Of a stretch of 64,000 bases of DNA, positions 49,577 through 59,679 are shown piece by piece; positions within the stretch are counted from its first letter, which is position 1; each line of letters begins with the position of its first letter. Source of the DNA: Aedes albopictus (taxonomy: Eukaryota; Arthropoda; Insecta; Diptera; Culicidae). The stretch spans positions 447,148,334 to 447,212,333 of the forward strand of contig NC_085137.1 in the NCBI RefSeq assembly GCF_035046485.1, written 5' to 3'. The notes beneath the pieces are model-generated. The model had not been told where the DNA came from and made no database searches. It saw only the letters and a list, made by a program, of their open reading frames with translations. The position numbers were made by a program, and so were the translations under genes.

Positions 49577-52500
49577 TGGGCACGATAAAGGCTGGGTATG
49601 CTGCGCAATTCCGATGCCATTGTGATACACTAGCCTCTGCCCAGCAAATCCTATCCCTAGCTCCTCGTGGTACTGGCCAGAAACTACGAGCAACCTTAGG
49701 AAACATCGGGTAATCAACCCCGGTGGGAACTATGGTCGTAGGCTGACAGGGAAGGGGGGGTTTGCTTCGGTAAACCTGAGCGTCTGTTCTCCAAGAGGAG
49801 CGGCTCACAACAGCGTCTGATCCCCATGTTAGGGGCGGCTGATCAACGTCCGAGTGTCGGGGAAGGACTCTAAGCTCAATTGTGCACTATGGTCCTCCGG
49901 AAAGTAGGGGGTTGGTGACAGACCCTATGAGCCAGCCGTAGAAAACCATTGTAACGGAAAATCAGCAACAGAATAATACGAACCGAGACCAACGGCAACG
50001 ACCCCAGCGAACAAAAAGGACTTGCGATTGGAAACTCGGTACGTGGAACTGCCGATCTCTCAACTTCATTGGGAGCACACGCATACTCGTCGATCTTCTG
50101 AAGGACCGCGGGTTCGGCATCGTTGCGCTGCAGAAGGTGTCTTGAACAGGACCCATGGTGGGTCTCTTAAATAAAGACAAATCAATCAATCAATCAATCA
50201 GGATCCATGGTGCGAACGTTTAGAGGTAATCATACCATTTATCAGAGCTTCGGCAACACACGCGAGCTGGGAACAGCTTTCTTCGTGATGGATGATATGC
50301 AGAGGCGTGTGATCGGTTGGTGGCCGATCGACGAAAAAATGTGCAGGTTGATGATCAAGTGCCGATTCCTCAAATTCAGCATAATAAACGTGAACAGCCC
50401 ACACTTCGGAAGTACTGATGATGACAAGGACGCATTTTACGCGCAGCTCAAACGCGAGTACGATCACTCAGGTAGGCCAGGAGGAGGAAATCAGACCGAC
50501 GATTGGTAAATTCAGCGCCCAACAGCAGACGAACGAAAACGGCCTACGACTCATTGATTTCGCTGCCTCCAAAAATTTGGTCATACGTAGCACCTTTTTC
50601 CAACACAGCCTCCCTTATCGTTATACGTGGAGATCACCACAGCAGACAGAATCTCAAATCGACCACGTTCTGATTGACGGACGGCCCTTCTCCAACATTA
50701 TCGACGTCAGGACCTATAGTGGCGCCAACATCGACTCCGACCACTATCTGGTGATGGTCAAACTACACCCAAAACTCTCCGTCATCAACAATGTACGGTA
50801 CTGGCGACCGCCACGGTACAACCTAGAGCGACTGAAACAACCGGAAGTCGCCTCAGCATACGCGCAGAATCTCGAGCTCGATGAGGTCCCTCTAAACGAC
50901 TGCTGGAGTACAGTGAAAGCAGCCATCAACGACGCAGCCGAGAGCACGATCGGGTCCGTGGAACAGAATCGATGGAACGAATGGTTCGACGAAGAGTGCA
51001 GAACGGTTTTGGAGGAGAAGAATGCGGCGATGCTGCAGCAAGGGACTCGACAGAACGTGGAACGTTACAAACAGAAGCGGAAACAGCAAACCCGCCTCTC
51101 TCGGGAGAAAAAGCGCCGCCTGGAAGAAGCGGAGTGTGAAGAAAGAGTGTGCTGTGCCGTTCCCAAGAAACACGGAAGTTCTATTAGAAGCTCAACGCAT
51201 CCCGCAACGGCTTCGTGCCGCGAGCCGAAATATGCAGGGATAAAGACGGAGGCCTCTTGACGGACGGACGTGAGGTGATCGAAAGGTGGAAGCAGCACTT
51301 CGATCAGCACCTGAACGGCGTGGAGAACGTAGGCACGGGAGCCAACGGCAACGAAGGAAACTACAACACCAGTGCAGCGGAGGACGGAAATGAACCAACT
51401 TCCACGCTGAGGGAAGTTAAGGATGCCATTCACCAGCTCAAAACCAACAAAGCAGCTGGTAAGGATGGTATCGCAGCTGAACTCATCAAGATGGGCCCAG
51501 AAAAGTTGGCCACCTGTCTGCATCGACTGATAGTCAGGATCTGGGAAACCGAACAGCTACCGGAGGAGTGGATGGAAGGGATAATCCACCCCATTCACAA
51601 GAAAGGCGACCATTTGGAATGTGAGAACTTCAAGGCGATCACTATTTTGAATGCCGCCTACAAAGTGCTATCCCAGATCATCTTCCGTCGTCTGTCACCT
51701 AAAACAAATGAGTTCGTGGGAAGTTACCAAGCCGGTTCCATCGACGGCCGGTCGACAACGAACCAGATCTTCACCGTACGGCAAATCCTCCAGAAATGCC
51801 GTGAATACCAGGTCCCAACGCACCACCTGTTGATCGACTTCAAAGCGGCATACGACAGTATGGACCGCACAGATGGAAAATCATATACGAGAACAGCTTT
51901 CCCGGGAAGCTTACCAGACTGATAAGAGCAACGATGGACGGTGTGCAGAACAGCGTAAGGATTTCAGGTGAACTATCCAGTTCATTCGAATCTCGACGGG
52001 GACTACGACAAGGTGATGGACTTTCCTGCCTACTATTCAACATCGCCCTGGAAGGTGTTATGCGACGAGTCGGGCTCAACAGCCGGGGTACGATCTTCAT
52101 GAAATCCGGCCAATTTGTCTGTTTTGCGGATGACATGGATATTATTGCTGGTAGGACATGGATACATGCTGGTAGGTGGAACTGAGCGAGACAGGATAAG
52201 CCTTGGCAGCAATGTTACGATAGACGGGGATACTTTCGAGGTGGTAGAAGAATTCGTCTACCTCGGTTCCTTGCTAACGGCTGACAATAACGTGAGCCGT
52301 GAAATACGAAGGCGCATCATCAGTGGAAGTCGTGCCTACTATGGGCTCCAGAAGAAAATGCGGTCAAAAAAGATTCACCCCCGCACCAAATGTACCATGT
52401 ACAAGACGTTATTAAGACCGGTGGTTCTCTACGGACACGAGACATGGACGATGCTCGAGGAGGACCTGCAAGCACTCGGAGTTTTCGAGCGACGGGTGCT

Positions 52501-52848
52501 AAGGACGATCTTCGGCGGCGTGCAGGAGAACGGTGTGTGGCGGAGAAGGATGAACCACGAGCTCGCTGCACTTTACGGCGAACCCAGCATCCAGAAAGCC
52601 GGAAGGATACGGTGGACAGGGCATGTTGCAAGAATGCCGGACAACAACCCTGCAAAGTTGGTGTTTGCTAACCATCCGGTTGGTACAAAAAGGCGTGGAG
52701 CGCACGATGGGCGGACCAGGTGGAGCGTGATCTGGCGAGTGTTGGGCGTGACCGACGTTGGAGCGCTGCAGCTGAAAATCGAGTATTATGGCGGCAAATT
52801 GTTGATTCAGTATTATCATGAATTTGATGTTAACTTAATAAATTAAAT
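49577..52848 (+). pseudogene. RTE-clade retrotransposon, copy 3 (same subfamily as copy 1), defective
   Basis: A ~370-bp 5' UTR shared with copy 1 is followed by endonuclease segments (NCRSLNFIGSTRILVDLL, TRELGTAFFVMD, WWPIDEKMC, then after a deletion VGQEEEIRPTIGKF and DHVLIDGRPF). Linker and RT follow with KTNKAAGKDGIAAELIKMG, LIDFKAAYDSMD (motif A), GLRQGDGLSCLLFN and CFADDMDIIAG (motif C). The C-terminal half reads EFVYLGSLL, VLYGHETW and RWTGHVARM. Breaks are: a ~40-bp insertion at 50161, loss of the GDLNAQ endonuclease segment near 50466, frameshifts near 51150 and 51860, and a deletion after motif C near 52155. It ends in an A/T-rich tail at about 52848. Confidence 0.8.
50147..50212 (+). 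mobile_element. tiny 5'-truncated retrotransposon insertion with (AATC)n tail
   Basis: CAGGACCCATGGTG (50147-50160) and CAGGATCCATGGTG (50199-50212) duplicate a site that is single in copy 1. Between them are ~38 bp containing AATAAA and (AATC)n. This is the form of a LINE insertion truncated to its last ~20 bp plus tail. Confidence 0.65.
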
Positions 52849-53600
52849 GATTTCGGATTCACTAAAAGCAAGTGATGCGACAAGATTCAGATTGTGTGAG
52901 TGTATTTCAGTAGTACATGTAGATGTGTTGATGTGAGTGAAAGTGTTTTTTATGTTTAAACACAAACGTTGGGAGTGACGTAGCTAAAGGTTTAATAGCC
53001 AAAAACATGGAAAGTTCAATAGATCAAGGTGGGGCAAAATTTCGACCCTAGTTGAAAATTCATTTTTTTTTCCAAAAAACCGAAGCTGATAAAAACAAAT
53101 GAATGCCGTGTGATGATTCTACCATCCATGATCTAAAATTTCGCTGAACAAAGTTACGCCAAATGTCTTTTTAATTTTGAGTTTCAACACTTTTTATATG
53201 TGTTGATATGTCTAATTCGAACTTTTGCCCACAACTGGGGCAAAAGTTCGAATCAAGTGTTTGTGGAATTCCGCTTACCGTAGCACACAATTTTGGCACT
53301 TTGGTAATAGGAATACTCGAAACCCATATTTGATGTTAGAGCTGGAATACACTTTAAAGTTCGATCTGGACTTTACCCAAATCAGGGTTAACTTTACTAC
53401 TGCAAAAATTAGTAGTTTTCCGCCAAATTCAGATAAAACAACTTTTTTGTTCAACTTTGATCGAATTTTTTCACTAATTCCGTCATTGTTAGAGATAATA
53501 TGTACATTTTTCAGAATTTTAGGTTTTTACTTAAAGTTGCCACATGACTCGAACTTTTGCCCCAATATGTGTAAAAAATGATTTCCAAATCTTGTTTGCA
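52849..53600. other. possible TIR element with GGGGCAAAA-type ends
   Basis: GGTGGGGCAAAATTTCGACC at 53030 and CGAACTTTTGCCCC at about 53550 are loosely inverted, with the perfect palindrome of 53216-53252 between. An ORF at 53225-53581 (plus) is AT-rich and has no recognised domain. Confidence 0.35.
53216..53252. repeat. perfect 15-bp-arm palindrome
   Basis: TTCGAACTTTTGCCC, loop ACAACTG, GGGCAAAAGTTCGAA. It could be the fused ends of two copies of the surrounding element. Confidence 0.75.
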
Positions 53601-54199
53601 AAAAGTTAAACATGGCAAAAGCATCTTCAAAATTCACCTAGTTATGCCCAGAAATAGAATAAGGGCTGCCCCTTTTAAATGACTACATAAGTCGAGATTA
53701 CTAGAGTTTATCAAGTACTTATAAATCTCCGATCGTTCAAGGACACCACAAGGTCCTCTAGTAATGTTTTTGTTTTGGGTTTGCGCTATCAGTTGAGTCG
53801 TTGGACTGTAATCATAGTTAGGGCAAGCCTCTTTGAAGAAAAACACGTTTTACAGAAATTGTTATAACTTTGGGAATCAATACTATTTTTTCATGGTCTC
53901 AATCTGATTTAGCACATTAAATATTTTACTTTGCATGACGTAGAAAGAGAATTTAAAAAATATGCCTGCATACTTTTAAAAATATTCAAACTTTTCCTTA
54001 TTTTCACGCACTTCAACATTAATAATACCCGAATGTATATTTTTGTGAAAAGAACGGATAACTTACAAGACTTTCTGCAAACTTATTGGCAGATATTGGC
54101 AGCCACAATCTTCACAGATTGATTCTCCTACTCAAACGTGATCATTTGGTGGCTGACTGTTTCTTTTCATTTGTGGTTAAGATCATGCTTGACAGCTTA
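53601..54199. other. no gene recognised
   Basis: AT-rich DNA with only short chance ORFs. Confidence 0.35.
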
Positions 54200-54471
54200 C
54201 AGTAGACGTTCGCTTGGTGCAGACGCTTTAACTTCAATGCTTTTTAACTGCAAGTCCGCTAAGTGCAATAATTTTGCAGTTATCGCATCGCTATCTGTCA
54301 CACTGAAATGTCAAAAACGATGCGATGTTTTTCGTGTGCACTTTTATGCAGTTCGATGTTTTTTAGTGCACAATGGTTGAATTCAGTTCTATGACACCTG
54401 TCAGTTGTTGCATATCGATTTTCATTCGGTAAGTGAAACGTAAGCATGTTGCAGTTATCGAACGTCTACTG
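54200..54471. mobile_element. Tc1/mariner-type MITE, TA target duplication
   Basis: CAGTAGACGTTCG at the left and CGAACGTCTACTG at the right are inverted. TA flanks are at 54198-54199 and 54472-54473. It is 272 bp, with internal GCAGTTATCG repeated near both halves. Confidence 0.7.
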
Positions 54472-54845
54472 TACATGAATTTTTACTATGTATTTAGGCT
54501 GACACAAATTTCGATATTCTCTTATGCCCCCGCCCCCTCGGAAAATTTTGGTCAAAATTAAACATTTTGAGGGGGGACAACAATAAATTATTCAAGAAAT
54601 TTTAAAATTTCAAGGTGAAATTAGAGTTGCACAGAAAATTTCTTAACAAATCCGATGAGATTATAGATTTTGCCAAATTGTTTGGGTATTTCTTCGTCAA
54701 ATACATTTATTATTTATTGTCCTCCCCCTTAGCGAGCCAACGAGTATTGTGACAAAAGAAGAAAATGAGATTTGCTCCGGCCTTATTCTATTGGCTAAGT
54801 CATGCCAAATTGGGTCAAACAAAATATGCGACGGAACTTCCTTAA

Positions 54846-54960
54846 CCTTCCGTAACTCGCGCGGTTGTCCACCACCGTCAGCACCACGCTAATGCTGAGT
54901 ACAAAAAGCGACATTTTTTTAACGTGTTGTACAAAATACAACAGCGCGATCGTTCGAGGG
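54846..54960. mobile_element. 115-bp piggyBac-like MITE, copy 2
   Basis: Flanked by TTAA (54842-54845 and 54961-54964), with the same sequence as 47036-47150 apart from scattered changes. 54474-54841 shows no feature. Confidence 0.7.
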
Positions 54961-54964
54961 TTAA

Positions 54965-56129
54965 AAATAGTTTTTCTGCGTGCTTGGGATCATAATTGAT
55001 ATTGTCGGGCCGCCACCAAACCGGACTTCGCACAATCAAGTCGCGACGCGACCCAACTCGCGACGTTTTTGAATCATGTTAAAAGTAGTGCGCATCCTTC
55101 CTGTTGTTGTCAGCAACACAGCGCACTAGATGCGAAACAGATGCGACACTTGTGGTCCAAGGAAATGACCATTTTTGATTGAATGTCTGTCCTGATTCCT
55201 ACCGGATAGACAATATATAAAAATCGAACATATACTCATGAATTTGAAAATCGTTTTTAGAGCTTTGGCTTATGGTGGTACCGCTCTGCGTTGTCTGATA
55301 GTTTTTCAAGTTCATTATAAGTTTAGCCCTATCACGTCGCAACTAACCGTAAAGGCGAAATTTTGCAAACCTTTTCGTAAACTCCGAGATGGCCCGCATA
55401 ATCCGTCACGCTAATAACCTCTGCTCCAGATTGACTGGGGAGGTGCTGACACTTGTTGGTTGAAGATGCGACTTCCTTGCCCCCCGTACGTCGCGCAACC
55501 GTCAAGATTCGATGCGGTAAATATGTGTACACATAAAGCGCGTAGTCAGTCAGTCAGTCAGTGAGTACACTACACGTACTGTGTGCGATAACAGCTTCGG
55601 TAAATCACTTAGATCGCACCGGGAGATGTGAAGATTTGCACAAAGCATCAACCAGATGTAGGGTTTATTCAGAAAAAAAATACGATTCTAGCGAAAGTTT
55701 GCCTGCAAATTGTTTGCGATGGCTTAGATAAGTGTGTAAGTGGATGTTGATATTGTTCTCTAAATGCTACGACTTACCGGGCGACCGGTGCGGTGTCTGA
55801 CTGAGCTGAGCTTGGTCACGTTCTCCGAGAATTCAGTTGAGTCACCGGAGACAATTGAATCATAAAAGAGCGCACTACTTCCAACATTGTTAGCTCAACG
55901 AGTTGATATTGAATTATTCTAATTCGAGTGGAACGTTTGTTTGGGTGATTGCTGAATTTGAATACCTTAAGAATCTTGGTAATGAAATCTTTTGCATCTT
56001 GTGAGAATATTTAAACCCAAACTTTGGGTAATAATACAAATGATTAATTAAGTCTCATTAAACTGGTTCAAATTTGAACCTGGAGCATCCATCGCTGCCG
56101 TGATCCTGAGTGTCTGCGGCTTCTACATC
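54965..56129. other. unique DNA with a possible TCAGT-rich start region
   Basis: 55549-55563 has tandem TCAG units giving several overlapping arthropod initiator matches. A donor-like GTAAGTGG lies near 55735. No coding frame can be tied to it. The ORF at 55332-55532 (minus) is not recognised. Confidence 0.25.
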
Positions 56130-56600
56130 ATTCAGGTGCTCGTCGAAGTACTGCTTCCACCTTTCAATCATCTAACATTGGTTCGTCAAAATGCCCCCAT
56201 CTTAATCCAGCATATTTAAGTTCGAGCTATAAAACCGTTGCGGAATGCGTTGAGCTTTTTGAGAACAGTTTAGGAGTTCCGTTTCTTTGTACTTCGCTTC
56301 GTTCAGTCGCATTTTGTTTCTCTCGAAAGAGATGCTAGCAGGGTTTCCTTTCGTTTGCATCGTTTTACGTTCTGTCGGGTACCATGCTGCAGTATTACGT
56401 CTCTCGTTGCGCTCTTCTCGTCCAAAGCCTTTCAGAACACCTCGTAGAGCCGTTCGATATTGCGTTTCGTGTTTCGCTGCGGCGTTGATGGCAGTTTCGA
56501 GTTGATTTTCAGCAATGTCATAGAATTCGAACTTGTTCGACAACGCTGCCTTAAGATTCTTTCGTTTGTAATAAATCATACTTACGCTGATGAATAGAAT
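56130..56600 (-). pseudogene. decayed RTE-clade linker fragment
   Basis: One minus frame reads ETAINAAAKHETQYRTAL, AKYKETELLNCSQKAQRIPQ and nearby text matching the linker of copy 1 between endonuclease and RT (TVKAAINDAAESTI, EECEEMELL-like). The DNA GAAGTACTGCTTCCACCTTT at about 56145-56164 matches copy 1 at 33187-33206. It is very decayed. Confidence 0.6.
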
Positions 56601-57664
56601 CATAAATAAGTGTTCTATTTTTTTTTCATATAATTCTGATTATTTCTTTTACCAATATTTTTTTAAAAAACATGGGTTGCGCTCTTCATGGTGAAAATTC
56701 ACTAGCAAAGCCATTTTTCTCGCCATTGAACACACCAGCTGCTCCTGAATACCTCTATACTCGATGAAGCATAAATTTTTCAGCTGAAAATTCAATTTCA
56801 ACATTATCCCAACAGAGAGTTCCTAACCACTTGTACGATAAAGGAAAATGGAAAAGGAAGAACTTTGATTTACTTCTCGGTACGTGTGGTTTTTCTCAAT
56901 CTTCTGGTTGCTCTAGTAGTACCTAGTAGAAGGAGCAAATCGGGGTTGATGGGAAAACACTCCCCCCACCCAAAGTGCAACTTGTGCGAAACTGGTCGAG
57001 AAAATCACATCACATTGACTGACTCGTAAAGACACAACTCGTGTCCTGCGTTTTTTTTTTCGTTCCTTCCATTGTCAAGGAGCTGCGGGGACTACCAGTT
57101 TTCACTTCATCGAAGTTTTTGTCTCGATCAGCTTTTTTTGCACATTTCACCCGTATATTATTCCACTTCGGTGCAGCATTATCACCCATCTTCGGTCGTA
57201 AGTTTCAATCATCTGATATGTGAGCTTGGATTTAGAGGAGAAATGGGTGTGATGTACCCCGGGGTTTGGTAACGAAAAACAGGTGGGATTAGTGATTGCC
57301 TTTTTTACTATGAATGTATTCTTTTTTGATTCTTTTCAGTTTTATGAAACAATTCTCTCATTAAAACATAAAGATCAAACATAAAATCTCAATAAAATGT
57401 TTGTGAACATTGAAAAGTTCAATCATTCTTCTATATTATATTAAAGTTATATAAAAACTAGTTTGAATATTAAACTAACCTATGAACATGGAGACGCATG
57501 GTCATTCATATTGGTTTTCTTAAATGGAAATCTTCGAGTGAAGGAACTTTCAATGACACAGCACAAAAGAATAGCAAAGAACAGTGAAATTTGGGAGACA
57601 AATCGGAAAAACTAAACTGAACCGCTCTGCACCTCATTCCCCTACCATGGCAGCTGATCAAGGG
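56601..57664. other. no gene recognised
   Basis: AT-rich intron-like DNA; overlapping chance ORFs at 57041-57272. Confidence 0.35.
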
Positions 57665-57955
57665 CTCATATAGCCGAGGCGGTAAACGCACGGGTATTCA
57701 GCATGACCATGCTGAGGGTGACGGGTTCGATTCCCGGTCGGTCCAGGATCTTTTCGTAAAGGAAATTTCCTTGACTTCCTTGGGCATAGAGTATCTTCAT
57801 GCCTGCCACACGATATACACATGCAAAATGGTCATTGGCAGAGGAAGCTCTCAGTTAATAACTGTGGAAGTGCTCATAGAACACTAAGCTGAGAAGCAGG
57901 CTTTGTCCCAGTGAGGACGTTACGCCATGAAGAGGAGAGAGAGGAGAGAGGAGGC
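57665..57955 (+). mobile_element. tRNA-related SINE (Feilai-like), best copy
   Basis: An A-box-like TAGCCGAGGCGGTAAACGC (57672 on) and B box GGGTTCGATTCC (about 57724) are spaced as in a tRNA-derived Pol III promoter. They are followed by the shared body (GGGCATAGAGTATCTTCATG, TAATAACTGTGGAAGTGCTC, GAACACTAAGCTGAGAAGCA) and a purine-rich 3' end (GAGGAGAGAGAGG) near 57950. Confidence 0.75.
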
Positions 57956-58640
57956 AGCTGATCAGTGACTTTTTACCACCCGGTAAAGCTTTCGACGAGT
58001 TTTCCTTCCGAGAGACGTTGCCCAAGAACTGAGTATAGTGAACACCATTTTCAATGCGTTGTCGTCGTTGGACGACCAAGTTGACAGGCATCATCTATCC
58101 ATTGTGTCGCCCTCGTGTATAGGATGAGGGCTCTATTCACCGAGGCAAAAGTTGCTTCTATCAACTTTGGGCAATCACACTGCTCTGTACTGTGTACTGC
58201 TCGAGTCGCTTGAAGCTCAAAGCCCCATCACCGCACCGTACCGACGACCGGACCGGGCCACTAAGTGAAGCCTGAGCTGTGAAGTTTATCGTTGGCATCG
58301 ACTTTCCGGTCAGTGGATTCAATTAATTGGCACAGATCAGAGGCTTATCGCTTTTCGGTTGTCGGGGAAATGTCGTGCTACTTTTGACGTTGGATGGTCA
58401 TTAGATGTGGGCTGGGAACACATGTTCGTTTTAATGGGGTTGACTCGGGAAAGTCTCTCAACAGACACATATGTTTACGAGGTGAAAGCAAGAAGAATAC
58501 TCATTATTACATGTTTATTAAAAGTGAAACTAAATAGTATATGAATTAAATGTAATCGTACTGATAAATTACCTTATATTTATAGTCTATGGTATCATTC
58601 ACAATAGCTAATAAAATCACAGGGTTTATAATTACCTATA
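57956..58640. other. no gene recognised
   Basis: Includes a GC-rich patch at 58190-58270 with CGACC/CCGG words; no repeat or coding frame can be supported. Confidence 0.35.
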
Positions 58641-58689
58641 ATATAAAAGCTTTCCCTGGCCTGAGTGAATTCATGAAGGATTCCCTGGA

Positions 58690-58780
58690 AAAATGTCTGC
58701 TAGTGCTTTTAGCATGTAAGTACCGAATTGTTTAAAGTAAGTCACAGTAACTTCTGCGCAACCAAAACCTGCGCTGCCGT
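58690..58780. mobile_element. half copy of the 27859-28034 hairpin MITE
   Basis: AAGTAAGTCACAGTAACTTC and AAAACCTGCGCTGCCGTGAC match one arm of the hairpin. The preceding AGCATGTAAGTAC matches the fragment at 25730-25785. GAATTC-rich array words at 58640-58690 show that the GGAATTCC array once reached here. Confidence 0.6.
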
Positions 58781-59665
58781 GACACTTCTGGGGATTTTTT
58801 TTTTATTACCGTATCTGTTTGGGCCGAAGGGTCTCAGGTTTTCATGAACCTTTTTCCACAGGCAGGGCTCATGGGTATATGAACAAAAAGAAATTGAGAA
58901 AAAATCAGGGTCGCCTATTTTCCCGGAAAACTCAGTTGGAAATTGTTTGTTTTCCCCTGACACTACTTACTTTGAAAATTCATAACTCAAGAACGAAACA
59001 TCGTAGATACAAAGTTTTTTTTAAGAAAATGAAAGCAAATTTTCTCAGAAATCCAAAAAAAAATATGAACTGGAAAAACTTTTCCACAAAATTTTCCACA
59101 GTTCAGAAAATTCGTAAAGAAAATCCGGAAAAACTATGCCCGAACTCAGATAAAAATTTTCAAAAACAATTTTTTTCAGAAGATTATTTTATAAGCTTTA
59201 ATCGTTGAAATTTAAGGAATGTTTTTTAATGAAAACTTAAGCAAATTTTTCCAGGAATCCAAAAAAATATGAAAAAGTTTTGCATACAATTTTCCACAGT
59301 TGAGAAAATTCATAAAGAAAAGCCAGAAAAACTATTCCCGAACTCGAGGAAAATTTTCAAAAAAAAAAATTTGTGAAAAACTTTTTTCAGTTCATTTTTT
59401 TCTTGGATTTCTGAGAAAATCTGCTTTCATTTTCTAAAAAAAATTTTGTTTCCACTATGCTTCATTCTTGAGTTATGATTTTTCAAAATAAGTAGTGTCA
59501 GGGGAAACGAACAATTTCCACGTGAGTTTTCCGGGAAAATAGGCAACCCAAAATTTTTCTCAATTTTTTTTGTTCATATATCCATAAGCACTGCCTGTGA
59601 AAAAAGTTTCATGAAAATCTGAGACCCTTCGGCCCACTTTGTACAATTATAAAAATAAATCCCCT
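58780..59665. mobile_element. large palindromic element, arms ~400 bp
   Basis: The left arm (GGGCCGAAGGGTCTCAG, CCACAGGCAGGGCTCATG, GCCTATTTTCCCGGAAAACT, CCCCTGACACTACTTACTTT, CATAACTCAAGAACGAA) is repeated inverted in the right arm in the same order, ending with GAGACCCTTCGGCCC near 59634. Divergence between arms is ~10-15% by eye. The centre around 59210 is A-rich. A decayed half copy is at 27420-28130. The ORF at 58819-59208 is not recognised. Confidence 0.8.
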
Positions 59666-59679
59666 TCTGTGACATGTAT

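Noticed and set aside
57665..57760. Functional tRNA gene
   Set aside because: The tRNA-like part continues into a SINE body shared with 17750-17975 and 1-135, so it is a tRNA-derived SINE.
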